DNA from: Chitinophagaceae bacterium
Lineage (GTDB): Bacteria; Bacteroidota; Bacteroidia; Chitinophagales; Chitinophagaceae
Direction of reading: 5' to 3'
NCBI GenBank assembly: GCA_947454155.1
Contig: CANGIT010000008.1
Span: forward strand, 62,001 to 126,000
Length of the DNA: 64,000 nt
In this document: piece by piece, positions 21,399-29,248 of the stretch
Layout: each line of letters opens with the position of its first letter
Numbering within the stretch: position 1 is the first letter of the stretch
Made by a program: the position numbers and the translations under genes
The notes under the pieces: model-generated
The model's input: only the letters and a program-made list of their open reading frames with translations
What the model was told of the DNA's origin: nothing
Database searches by the model: none

Positions 21399-22314
21399 TC
21401 AGTCGAATCAATTTGGGCAGGCGGTTCCACTTTACAAAAAGATATCGTTTGTTTTCCTGTGCGAATTTTTCATAGAAAAACGCCACACCAGGAATGTCGG
21501 ATCCTTCAAAATCTAGCGTCAGTTTTTTATTGCTGTATTCGCGAATAATGTTGTCGTATAAGAAATAGTTGGCCAGTAGTTTTTTTCCTTCGGGGAGCAG
21601 AGATGAGGCCAGGTTGTAGATGCTGCGGTTGTCGCGAAGCATCACTACCACAGCCAGTAAGGTCTTTTTGTTTTCATCATGTACTGTTCTCACTATCAGT
21701 CTGCCTTGTTTTTTGTAGGCTTCACATAAGTCGGCAAATTTTTCGAAATCCTTTTTATTTCTCCCATCCATTTTTTGGGCGTAAAGATTTTCATAGGTCG
21801 ATAATGCTGACGCGATATCCTCCGAGGTCCCGTACACCAATTTGTTTTTTGCAGCCCTTCCGATACGTTGTCTGATATAGGCGTTGTAATTGGCCGCCAT
21901 TATTTCGTAAGGCTTTTCGAGATGGAGTAGAAAATTGTTCCTGAGTTTCGTTCTATATGCGGACTGGCTGTCAGGCAATCTGTTTTGTTCGTTGAGGGTG
22001 ATCTCTCCAAATTTAAAATGCAGGGAAAGTACATCCAGAAATTGTTGTACCAAAGTTGAAGAAATGGCTTCCGCAGAAAAAACGCCTCCTTGTTGAAAAA
22101 AAGCAGGTTGATAACAGTAACGGATACCCCATTTCATTTTCCAGGTCACAGGCATCACGGCGATGTAATCATCCATCACCAAGCCGTCCCATCTTTCGGC
22201 CATATGGTCGAGGTAGGTGCTCTCGGCATAAATCACACCGTTGATACTGCTGCTGATGCAATGGTCCCATTTCGCTTTGTCGATCTTGTCGTATGTGAGA
22301 TAATGTATGGCCAT
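21388..22314 (-). CDS. FemAB/GNAT-like acyltransferase domain protein
   Basis: The 308-residue protein looks like the Bacteroidota proteins with a GNAT-type (FemAB/BioF2-like) fold: an N-terminal IHYLTYDKIDKAKWDHCIS and a C-terminal LDFEGSDIPGVAFFYEKF, where the acceptor-binding loop of such proteins lies. No signal peptide or membrane helix is evident. It starts two bases after the stop of the M1 peptidase gene and is the last gene of that minus-strand run. The substrate is unknown; surface polysaccharide or peptidoglycan precursor modification would fit its neighbours (a sugar transferase and an oxidoreductase), but that is inference. Confidence 0.65.
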   Translation of the reverse strand: MAIHYLTYDKIDKAKWDHCISSSINGVIYAESTYLDHMAERWDGLVMDDYIAVMPVTWKMKWGIRYCYQPAFFQQGGVFSAEAISSTLVQQFLDVLSLHFKFGEITLNEQNRLPDSQSAYRTKLRNNFLLHLEKPYEIMAANYNAYIRQRIGRAAKNKLVYGTSEDIASALSTYENLYAQKMDGRNKKDFEKFADLCEAYKKQGRLIVRTVHDENKKTLLAVVVMLRDNRSIYNLASSLLPEGKKLLANYFLYDNIIREYSNKKLTLDFEGSDIPGVAFFYEKFAQENKRYLFVKWNRLPKLIRLIKR

Positions 22315-22316
22315 GT

Positions 22317-25040
22317 CTAGAAGGGGAGTTCGGGCATCAATTGTTGTATGCTGATTCGGTTGATGTCGATGCTGAAAGCGATATTTTTCAGGAATCTTTT
22401 TTCGGTGATGGTCGATCTGGAGTATTCACGGAATGATTTGCTGCTGATGACCGGAAAATAAATATGAACAGTGTTTTTGATCAACGATAACTGAAAGCCC
22501 GCATCATACAGAAGCTTTTCAGTAGGAGGATGTATAGCCCAGGCTTCGGCATAAGTGCCCAGATCGGCAAATACTTTCACTGGAATTTTTACGGGTAACA
22601 ACGCCAAGGGATTGATGGATCGGGGCAGCGTGGTACAGAGGTTTACAGCGGCCAGCCAATTGTCCGACTTTCCGATCTTACTGCTCAGCATACTGCTTCT
22701 TACTTTGAAAAAACCATCTCTTCTCATGATCTGCTGGCTGAAAGCGCCTTCAAAATCATTTCTTCCGATGAAATAATCACTGTAGGTATAATCTTCATTG
22801 CCGTCGGCCCCTGTCATGTTCAGCTGGTAGCGTTCATTCAGATATTCGGAAAGATAATTTTTGGCGATTGTGTAAATGAATTTTCCCACGAAGGCCCTTA
22901 TTTCCAGTCCACCACCAGTGGGGTAGTTGAAATAATAATCGGCCGTCAGGCCAAGCCTGATAAATGATTTGCCTTTTTCTGCTTTGGCTTCCAGTTGGTA
23001 AGGGTATAGCTTCCTTTTGTTTTCTATCACATAACGCAGCTGATGAATGGTGGTGTTGTTTTGTTCTTTGCTGATGGGGATGGAAGTGCTGTCGCTATAG
23101 AAACGCAAGGCGGTTTCATGCAGTAAAAAGGTTTTCCATTGAAGATATCTTTTTGTTTTGCTTAGGGCATCTTTACCGGCCCAGGTGTACTTTATGGTGG
23201 GGACCATCTTTTGGAAGGGGAGATTGTAGCTGTCGACATTGTCCAATCGGTAACGGTTACCCGTAAATTTTGCATAGTTGAGGCCGAAGCTCAATTTATC
23301 GCCTTTTGTACCAGGATAAAAATTCAATTTGATACTGCCGATGCCATTGAGTTGATGTGTGCCGCTGGCATAAAGGGGGACAGCGAAAAACTCCAGTCTG
23401 TTGCCGGGAATGGAGAAATTATGAATGGCTGCGCCAAGCATCAACTTGTCGTATTGGTTGAAGCCGGCCATAGGGGCGAAGCTGATGTAATGTGTATGTT
23501 CAAGGTCATTGAGGTTGTATAAGAAAGTCAGCTTTATTTTTTTAGGCGTAGGTTTTACCATATCGCCTTTCTTATTGAGCAGAAGAAAATGTTCATGCAA
23601 GTCTATGTTGGAAAAGCTTTTCATCGTTTCCTTGAAGTGTTCCGGTTGGGGATGTGCGTATTTCCAGGTGTTGAAATAAGATTTCATGCCGGAATCGAAA
23701 CGGGCTGTTCCCATTTTTTCTTCCAGCGATTTCATCCAAAGAGACGTTTTATAATAAGCGATGAAATTATAATTGTTGCTGTTGAATTGCGATGATGAGG
23801 TTTCAATGGGCTGATCGGTATGTGTACGATAAAGTGATTGCAATAACAGATCATTGATATGCTCCGGGATTCGGTTTTCAATGAAACTGATGTTCAGAGG
23901 TGAGAATTCTTTCCGGTAAAAACTGTCTTCATATCTTTTATCGTAATAGGTATTTATACCTTCATCCATCCAGGGATGCAGCCGTTCATTGCTGCCCAAC
24001 AGGCCATAAAACCAATTGTGTCCTACCTCATGCTCAATCAGCATATCGAGGTCTTTTCCGTTTTCACCTCCATCAATCAGGGTGATGGTGGGATATTCCA
24101 TGCCACCTCCGCCGTTCTTCCGGCTTTCCACCACGCTAACTACCGGGTAAGGATAGTCGCCAATCCACGATGAGCGACTTGTGATGGTCCTTTTGATGTA
24201 TTCCAGCATTTTCAGGTTTCTTTGATGGACTGTGTCGTAGCTGTACGTTTGTAAAGTAATGTTGCGTCCATTCAGGGAAAGGGTATCTGTGGATACATTG
24301 AATTGCTTGTCGGCAAACCAGGCGAAATCGTGAATGTTGTCCAGGTGGTATTGGATGGTCTGTAGTCCGTTTTCTTTTTTCCGGGAAATGGGTATTCCTG
24401 TTGCAGCAACTTTGAAACTGTCTTTCAGTGTGATGGTCACATCATAATTGCCCCATTCGCTGTAGAATTCTCCTTGGTCGAGATAAGGCATCTCGTGCCA
24501 GCCTTGCGGGTCGTATACCGCAGGCTTGGGGTACCATTGGGTGATCTGAAAGGAATGACCAACATATCCGCCTCTTGAAAAATTATAAGGCAGCTTCACA
24601 TGAAAGGGAGTGCTTACGCGGATGCTGTCACCGGGATTCAAGGGTTGTGGCAGCCAAAGCTTTACGATATCCTGGTGTTGGGGATGATCTGTAGTCTTGG
24701 CTTGTTCACCGTTTACTTTAAAATCAATCCGGTTGATGTACCCTTTTTTTTCGTCATCGGTGAAATAAAAATCTGTGGTTCCATTCAGCAGCATTTGTTC
24801 CGAAAAAGCGGTACGGTCGTTTTTATAGGCGTTGGGCCAAAGATGCATCCAGATGAAATGCAGGGTATCGGGAGAGTGATTGCTGTATACAAATTCTTCC
24901 ATGGCATCCAGCGTTTTGGCGCTGTCGTCAAGAGCAACCCGTATGTTGTAATTGACTTGTTGTTGCCAGTAGCTTTTTTTTTGTGCAACGGCAAGGGAAG
25001 TGGTAAGCAGTAACAGCAATACAGTGTATAAGAATTTCAA
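22317..25040 (-). CDS. Secreted M1-family metallopeptidase
   Basis: The 907-residue protein begins with a signal peptide (MKFLYTVLLLLLTTSLAVAQ) and contains the M1 zinc motif HEVGH (337-341) with the distant glutamate E360 in WMDEG, plus GGGMEYP (311-317), the counterpart of the GxMEN substrate loop. The peptidase part covers about residues 25-520; the last 380 residues are strand-rich with no recognised domain. The start codon is TTG at 25040; no in-frame ATG precedes it, and later ones would remove the signal peptide. It acts in the periplasm or at the cell surface. It lies 69 bases after the sugar transferase gene and two bases before the acyltransferase-like gene. Confidence 0.88.
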   Translation of the reverse strand: MKFLYTVLLLLLTTSLAVAQKKSYWQQQVNYNIRVALDDSAKTLDAMEEFVYSNHSPDTLHFIWMHLWPNAYKNDRTAFSEQMLLNGTTDFYFTDDEKKGYINRIDFKVNGEQAKTTDHPQHQDIVKLWLPQPLNPGDSIRVSTPFHVKLPYNFSRGGYVGHSFQITQWYPKPAVYDPQGWHEMPYLDQGEFYSEWGNYDVTITLKDSFKVAATGIPISRKKENGLQTIQYHLDNIHDFAWFADKQFNVSTDTLSLNGRNITLQTYSYDTVHQRNLKMLEYIKRTITSRSSWIGDYPYPVVSVVESRKNGGGGMEYPTITLIDGGENGKDLDMLIEHEVGHNWFYGLLGSNERLHPWMDEGINTYYDKRYEDSFYRKEFSPLNISFIENRIPEHINDLLLQSLYRTHTDQPIETSSSQFNSNNYNFIAYYKTSLWMKSLEEKMGTARFDSGMKSYFNTWKYAHPQPEHFKETMKSFSNIDLHEHFLLLNKKGDMVKPTPKKIKLTFLYNLNDLEHTHYISFAPMAGFNQYDKLMLGAAIHNFSIPGNRLEFFAVPLYASGTHQLNGIGSIKLNFYPGTKGDKLSFGLNYAKFTGNRYRLDNVDSYNLPFQKMVPTIKYTWAGKDALSKTKRYLQWKTFLLHETALRFYSDSTSIPISKEQNNTTIHQLRYVIENKRKLYPYQLEAKAEKGKSFIRLGLTADYYFNYPTGGGLEIRAFVGKFIYTIAKNYLSEYLNERYQLNMTGADGNEDYTYSDYFIGRNDFEGAFSQQIMRRDGFFKVRSSMLSSKIGKSDNWLAAVNLCTTLPRSINPLALLPVKIPVKVFADLGTYAEAWAIHPPTEKLLYDAGFQLSLIKNTVHIYFPVISSKSFREYSRSTITEKRFLKNIAFSIDINRISIQQLMPELPF

Positions 25041-25109
25041 CAGTTGACCTTTTTTTCAAAAATACGAATATTGCGGCTTAGTAGGGGTAGGCTGATGTCT
25101 GTTGAAAGG

Positions 25110-26546
25110 TTATTTGCCTTTGCCCGAAAAGATCAGCTGTAACGTGTAGAGCATGATTTTGATGTCGAGGGCGAGGCTCACATTTTCAACATAAAGAAGG
25201 TCGAAGGGCATTCTGTCAATCATTTCTGCTATGCTGGAAGCGTAACCGTAATTCACCATTCCCCAGCTGGTGATACCGGGTTTTACCTTGAAAATGTATT
25301 TGTATTCGGGATGGCGCGCCACAATCTGATCGATGTAGAATTTCCTTTCGGGTCTTGGACCCACCATACTCATTTCACCTTTCAGCACATTCCACAGTTG
25401 AGGAAGTTCATCCAGTCGCCATTTGCGCATTGTTTTTCCCCAGGAAGTGATACGCGGGTCTTCGTGACTGCTCAATCGCGGGCCGTCTTTTTCTGCATCG
25501 GTGAACATCGACCTGAATTTATACATCACAAATGGCTTGCCTTTGTAGCCGATTCTCTCTTGCCGATAAATGACCGGGCCTGATGAAGATAACCTGACCC
25601 TCAGCCACACATAGACCATCAAAGGAGATAACAGCGTGATGGCGATAATAGCCATCAGCACATCCAAAGCACGTTTGATGTTTTGCTGCCAGGCCGGAAG
25701 AATGCCGGAGTGTATATCAATCAACGGAACACCAAAAACATTATTGGTTTGAAGGGCCCCGGTGATGATGTCCAGCATATCGGTAGTGATCTTGATGTTC
25801 ACTTCCTTGTCGCTCAGTTGCTGCAAAATACGCGTAATCAGGTCGCGATTGTTTTTATCTACGGTGATGATCACTTCTTCAATCGATAGATTTTCGATAA
25901 GCTGATCCAGTTTTTCAGGTTCAGTAAATCGGCTAACCGATGCCGGTAGTTCGCCCGGCTGATGGTCCTGGGTGTTTAAAAAAGCGCAGATCCTGTGGCC
26001 CGAGTGTTCTTTGGAAGTGAGAAAAGAGCTGTAAAAAGCACTTGCTTCACGGGCGTTGCCCATCAACAGTACGTTGAAAAATACAGTTTCGTTTTTCAAT
26101 TGTGTTTTGGCTAGCTGCAACCATATCCATCTTGCCAGCGAAAACAGCAGCAGATTCGGCAGCAACAGGCTCATGAATTCCAGGTAATAGGAGCCATTGT
26201 TCTCATGAGGGTTCTTGAGAATGAAAATGAAAAGCAGGGCCAGACAGCCGATGATGCTTACGGCCATCGTTCGGATGATTTCATTCAGCTTGGATTGGAG
26301 ATAAAGTGATTGATAAGCCCCGGCAAGAAAATGCAGCAAAATCCATCCGCTGGTGTAAAGCACCAGTCCCAGATAGAAACCCGGTGGAATTCTGAAGCCG
26401 TAATGATAGATCAGCGTGCGCAGATAATAGAAGCAGAGCCAGGTGAGTATACAGATGGCGATATCGCTGATGATGCGTCCGCTGGTATGTATTCTGGGTT
26501 GTTTCAAAAACGGGAGTATTGAAATATCAATGATGTCGGTTGGCAA
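25110..26546 (-). CDS. Polyprenyl-phosphate sugar-1-phosphate transferase (WcaJ/WbaP-type)
   Basis: The 478-residue protein has four or five N-terminal membrane helices, a central Rossmann-like region (about 160-270, VLLMGNAREASAFY) and the C-terminal bacterial sugar transferase domain: KRALDVLMAI helix, YRQERIGYKGKPFVMYKFRSM, RITSWGKTMRKWRLDELPQL and GEMSMVGPRPE. Such enzymes place the first sugar phosphate on undecaprenyl phosphate for exopolysaccharide or O-antigen. The start is a TTG at 26546 within the last 20 bases of the upstream oxidoreductase gene, implying translational coupling; the nearest in-frame ATG is about 90 codons further in and would delete two helices. The sugar is not predictable. 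Confidence 0.88.
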   Translation of the reverse strand: MPTDIIDISILPFLKQPRIHTSGRIISDIAICILTWLCFYYLRTLIYHYGFRIPPGFYLGLVLYTSGWILLHFLAGAYQSLYLQSKLNEIIRTMAVSIIGCLALLFIFILKNPHENNGSYYLEFMSLLLPNLLLFSLARWIWLQLAKTQLKNETVFFNVLLMGNAREASAFYSSFLTSKEHSGHRICAFLNTQDHQPGELPASVSRFTEPEKLDQLIENLSIEEVIITVDKNNRDLITRILQQLSDKEVNIKITTDMLDIITGALQTNNVFGVPLIDIHSGILPAWQQNIKRALDVLMAIIAITLLSPLMVYVWLRVRLSSSGPVIYRQERIGYKGKPFVMYKFRSMFTDAEKDGPRLSSHEDPRITSWGKTMRKWRLDELPQLWNVLKGEMSMVGPRPERKFYIDQIVARHPEYKYIFKVKPGITSWGMVNYGYASSIAEMIDRMPFDLLYVENVSLALDIKIMLYTLQLIFSGKGK

Positions 26547-27495
26547 TCTTGTCCAGAATCAGGTGTGCGACTTCCATGGCCCGATAGCCGTCGATGATGG
26601 TCACCGGCGTTTCAGTATGGTTGATGATCGCGTCTCGGAAAGCCTCCAGTTCCATTTTGATGGCGTTGGTGTTTTTTACCGGTGGATTATACACGCCAAT
26701 GGTCTTGATGCCATTGTTGGTTTCAATGTCGAAACTGAAATCTTTTTTGTCGTCGGTAGGGTTGAGGCGGATCACTTCCGTCTTTTTATCGAGGAAGTCG
26801 ATGCCGATGTAGGCGTCTTTCTGAAAGAGACGGATTTTTCTCATCTTTTTCATGGAGATGCGGCTGCAGGTGAGGTTGGCTACACAACCATTGTCGAATT
26901 CGATGCGCACATTGGCAATGTCCGGGGTTTCGCTCATCACGGCCACGCCATTGGCGGAGATGTAACTCACGTTGCTTTTCACCAGGTGAAGAAGGATGTC
27001 GATGTCATGGATCATGAGGTCGAGAATCACACTTACATCGGTGCCTCTGGGGTTGAATTCGGCCAAGCGATGTACCTCGATGAACATGGGTTGTAACGAG
27101 ATGTCTTTCAAGGCTAAAAATGCGGGATTGAATCTTTCCACATGTCCCACTTGAAACCTGATATTCGATTCTCGGGCCATCTTCATCAGTTCACGGGCTT
27201 CCTCCATGGTGTTGGCCAGCGGCTTTTCCACAAACACATGTTTCCCTTTGCGTAAGGCTTTACTGCAAAGCTCGAAATGATGGATGGTAGGGGCCACGAT
27301 GTCTACCGCATCGCAGCTGTCCATCAAGGCATCTACGTCGGTATAGCGGGTGATGTTGTATTGTTCGGCTACCGCCTTTGCATTTTCATCGTTGGGGTCG
27401 AAGAAGCCGGTGATCTCAACACCTTCCATCTGTTGCAGATTGTTGAGATGGAATTTGCCGAGATGTCCGGTTCCGAAGACAGCTATTTTCAGCAT
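26527..27495 (-). CDS. Gfo/Idh/MocA-family NAD(P)-dependent oxidoreductase
   Basis: The 322-residue protein has the N-terminal Rossmann fold with GTGHLGKFH, the EKPLA motif (KHVFVEKPLANT) containing the catalytic lysine, and the C-terminal substrate domain with FNPRGTDVSVILDLMIHDIDI, where the histidine and aspartate of the family lie. Members act on sugars and cyclitols; the neighbour downstream is a sugar-phosphate transferase and the two genes overlap, so a role in making a nucleotide sugar for surface polysaccharide is plausible. It follows accA by 43 bases on the same strand. Confidence 0.85.
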   Translation of the reverse strand: MLKIAVFGTGHLGKFHLNNLQQMEGVEITGFFDPNDENAKAVAEQYNITRYTDVDALMDSCDAVDIVAPTIHHFELCSKALRKGKHVFVEKPLANTMEEARELMKMARESNIRFQVGHVERFNPAFLALKDISLQPMFIEVHRLAEFNPRGTDVSVILDLMIHDIDILLHLVKSNVSYISANGVAVMSETPDIANVRIEFDNGCVANLTCSRISMKKMRKIRLFQKDAYIGIDFLDKKTEVIRLNPTDDKKDFSFDIETNNGIKTIGVYNPPVKNTNAIKMELEAFRDAIINHTETPVTIIDGYRAMEVAHLILDKIANRHH

Positions 27496-27538
27496 GAGTT
27501 ATTGATGTTCTTAGATCCTGAACGGATCTTGATATTGA

Positions 27539-28510
27539 TTATTTTTCTTCCCAAAATCCCATTTTGCCGAATTTTTCAATACGGGTATTGACGCGTTGTT
27601 CGGCTGGAATTTTTTCCAGCTCGGTGATCATGGGAATGAGGTAATTTTTAAGATTTTGGGCTGCCTGGTTGTAATCCCAGTGGGCACCACCCAGTGGTTC
27701 GGGAATCACGTCGTCTACCAGTCCGAACTTCAGCATATCGGTACCGGTAAGACGCAATTGTTCTGCGGCCACTTCTTTCTTGTCCCAGCTGCGCCAGAGG
27801 ATGCTGCTGCAACTTTCGGGAGAGATCACGGTATACCAGGTATTTTCCATCATTACCACTTTGTCGCCTACGCCAATGCCCAGGGCACCGCCGCTGGCGC
27901 CTTCGCCAATCACAACGCAAATCACAGGTACCTTCAGTTTGATCATCTCATAGATGTTGCGGGCAATGGCCTCGCCTTGCCCTCTTTCTTCGGCTTCCAG
28001 TCCGGGATAGGCACCGGGCGTATCAATAAGGGTGATGATGGGCTTGTTGAATTTTTCGGCGAGTTTCATCAGTCGCAAAGCCTTGCGGTAACCTTCGGGA
28101 TTGGCCATGCCGAAGTTGCGCATCTGACGGGTTTTGGTATTGATGCCTTTCTGCTGGCCGATGATCATGACGGTTTTGCCGTCGAGTTGGGCGAACCCGC
28201 CTACCATGGCTTTGTCGTCTTTCACATTTCTGTCGCCATGCAACTCCACGAAATTGGTGCACATTTTTTCGATGTACTTCAGGGTGTAAGGCCTGTCGGG
28301 GTGACGGCTGAGCTGCACCCTGTTCCAAGGAGTGAGATTATCGGTCAGTTGCTTTTTGGTTTCAACGATTTTGTCTTCCAGCACGGCGATGGCATCGCTC
28401 ATGTCCATCTTGGAATTATCCTGAGTAGCGTTAAGCTTTTCAATTTGATCGTAAAGGTCCTTGATGGGTTTCTCAAATTCCAGAAACTGTCTGTTTTCTA
28501 ATGCAGGCAT
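27539..28510 (-). CDS. accA: Acetyl-CoA carboxylase carboxyltransferase subunit alpha
   Basis: The 323-residue protein matches AccA: an N-terminal helical part ([17 protein letters not shown]), [15 protein letters not shown], the crotonase-fold core with [21 protein letters not shown] and [17 protein letters not shown], which hold the oxyanion-hole glycines, and [18 protein letters not shown]. Together with AccD it carboxylates acetyl-CoA for fatty acid synthesis. The partner accD is not in the window. Upstream on the minus strand is TACCTTTA (around 28536), a one-mismatch -7 element. It heads the minus-strand run that continues to 21388. Confidence 0.96.
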   Translation of the reverse strand: MPALENRQFLEFEKPIKDLYDQIEKLNATQDNSKMDMSDAIAVLEDKIVETKKQLTDNLTPWNRVQLSRHPDRPYTLKYIEKMCTNFVELHGDRNVKDDKAMVGGFAQLDGKTVMIIGQQKGINTKTRQMRNFGMANPEGYRKALRLMKLAEKFNKPIITLIDTPGAYPGLEAEERGQGEAIARNIYEMIKLKVPVICVVIGEGASGGALGIGVGDKVVMMENTWYTVISPESCSSILWRSWDKKEVAAEQLRLTGTDMLKFGLVDDVIPEPLGGAHWDYNQAAQNLKNYLIPMITELEKIPAEQRVNTRIEKFGKMGFWEEK

Positions 28511-28563
28511 GATGATTTGAATTGATTGATGAAAAACGGCTGTAAAGGTAATGTAAAGTGCAT

Positions 28564-28593
28564 AAAAAAGCCCCCGAATTTCGGAGGCTTTTT
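28564..28593 (-). terminator. Terminator after tRNA-Asp
   Basis: Read on the minus strand, AAAAAGCCTCCGA pairs with TCGGGGGCTTTTT with one G-U pair around AAT and ends in six Ts. On the plus strand the same position is a C-A mismatch, so the minus strand is the working direction. Confidence 0.85.
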
Positions 28594-28594
28594 G

Positions 28595-28668
28595 CGGACC
28601 GGACGGGACTCGAACCCGCGACCTCTGCCGTGACAGGGCAGCATTCTAACCAACTGAACTACCGATCC
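28595..28668 (-). tRNA. tRNA-Asp (GTC)
   Basis: The reverse strand gives a complete tRNA: acceptor stem GGATCGG/CCGGTCC, anticodon stem with GTC in CTGTCAC, and T arm CGCGGGTTCGAGTCCCG. CCA is not encoded. Its first ten bases also encode the last codons and the stop (LDR-stop) of the GIY-YIG gene upstream. An interrupted second copy lies about 250 bases upstream. Confidence 0.96.
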
Positions 28669-28910
28669 AAACTTCTTATCAGATTTTCATAAAACTCATG
28701 ATTTCGTTGAGCTTTTAAAAATCTTTCTCTTTTTAAAGCGTCTGATTTAGAGAGGTACTCCTCAACATAAACCAAAGACCAAGGCATTTTTCTTTTGGTG
28801 TAAGTAGATTTTCCATTGTTGTGCTGGAGCAATCTTTTTGCAACATCTTGCGTAAAGCCTATGTAATAGGTTTTATCAAAATCACTTTGCAAAATATACA
28901 CGTAAAACAT
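28659..28910 (-). CDS. Small GIY-YIG nuclease-domain protein inserted at tRNA-Asp
   Basis: The 83-residue protein is a single GIY-YIG domain: VYIL (Tyr5) and YYIGFT (Tyr16), Arg26 in AKRLLQHN, WSLVYVEEY and the metal-binding Glu62 in ALKRERFLK. Stand-alone domains of this YhbQ/UPF0213-like size are common in Bacteroidota; their function is not settled. The gene lies between a complete tRNA-Asp and an interrupted copy of it: the ATG is nine bases after the broken T arm and the stop codon TAG is part of the intact tRNA's 5' end. Codons and length are intact, so the gene looks functional. The tRNA-Asp promoter at 29089 is the only visible promoter for it. Confidence 0.85.
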   Translation of the reverse strand: MFYVYILQSDFDKTYYIGFTQDVAKRLLQHNNGKSTYTKRKMPWSLVYVEEYLSKSDALKRERFLKAQRNHEFYENLIRSLDR

Positions 28911-28930
28911 AAGAACTTTACTCGAACCCG

Positions 28931-28946
28931 TCCCGAGTACTCGGGA
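28931..28946. repeat. Perfect 16-base palindrome in the broken tRNA-Asp
   Basis: TCCCGAGTACTCGGGA is fully self-complementary and replaces the end of the anticodon arm and variable loop of the broken tRNA copy. The half-site CCCGAG recurs in the neighbouring D-loop insert. Confidence 0.85.
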
Positions 28947-28969
28947 TGACAGGGCAGCATTCTAACCAA

Positions 28970-29038
28970 TCTCCGAGTTCACTTCGTTGCTCGGGACCAA
29001 GAAAATTTTTGCTCGTAAACTCGCTTCATTTTCTATGG
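28970..29038. repeat. 69-base palindrome-rich insert in the D loop of the broken tRNA-Asp
   Basis: The insert contains two stem-forming parts: CCGAG/CTCGG (28972-28994) and AGAAAAT/ATTTTCT (29000-29034), with CTCGTAAACTCGC in the second loop. It looks like a small mobile palindromic (REP- or MITE-like) element. Whether it occurs elsewhere in the genome cannot be seen here. Confidence 0.6.
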
Positions 29039-29088
29039 CTGAACTACCGATCCTTTCCAACAGAAGTTGATTTCTGTTTTTGGGAGGG

Positions 29089-29096
29089 CAAAGATA
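29089..29096 (-). promoter_or_regulatory. -7 element of the tRNA-Asp locus
   Basis: The minus strand reads TATCTTTG at 29096-29089, followed by GCCCTCCC, like the other promoters of the window. No good -33 TTG is seen. Transcription would start near 29082, pass the broken tRNA copy, the GIY-YIG gene and the intact tRNA, and stop at 28564. Confidence 0.6.
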
Positions 29097-29248
29097 GGGA
29101 TTTGTAAAAATAAAAAAATAATTTTTTTGCAATTCACGCAGATAAAGATTATCCACATCCTTTGTGAAAAACTAATTTGCTAAATGGCATATGTTTTGAA
29201 AGATTGTTACTCGCCCGATGGACTTAAGTTTATCCCTGCAGACTAACC

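Larger units (their letters stand above)
28920..29053 (-). pseudogene. Interrupted copy of tRNA-Asp
   Basis: Three blocks are identical to the intact tRNA-Asp and in the same order: 29039-29053 (acceptor 5' strand and first half of the D arm), 28947-28969 (rest of the D arm and the anticodon arm up to CTGTCA) and 28920-28930 (part of the T arm). Between the first two sits a 69-base insert exactly inside the D loop; between the second and third, ten to twelve bases of the variable region are replaced by a 16-base palindrome. The 3' acceptor strand is missing. It cannot fold as a tRNA. Confidence 0.85.

Noticed and set aside
27596..28501. A 301-codon frame antisense to accA, and similar long antisense frames at 26443-27096, 33718-34677 and 52877-53701
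   Set aside because: Each is a shadow of a conserved gene on the other strand, with low-complexity His/Phe-rich translation and no family motif.
28962..29156. A 64-codon minus-strand frame across the broken tRNA-Asp
   Set aside because: It is built from the tRNA remnant and the palindromic insert and has no protein-like features.
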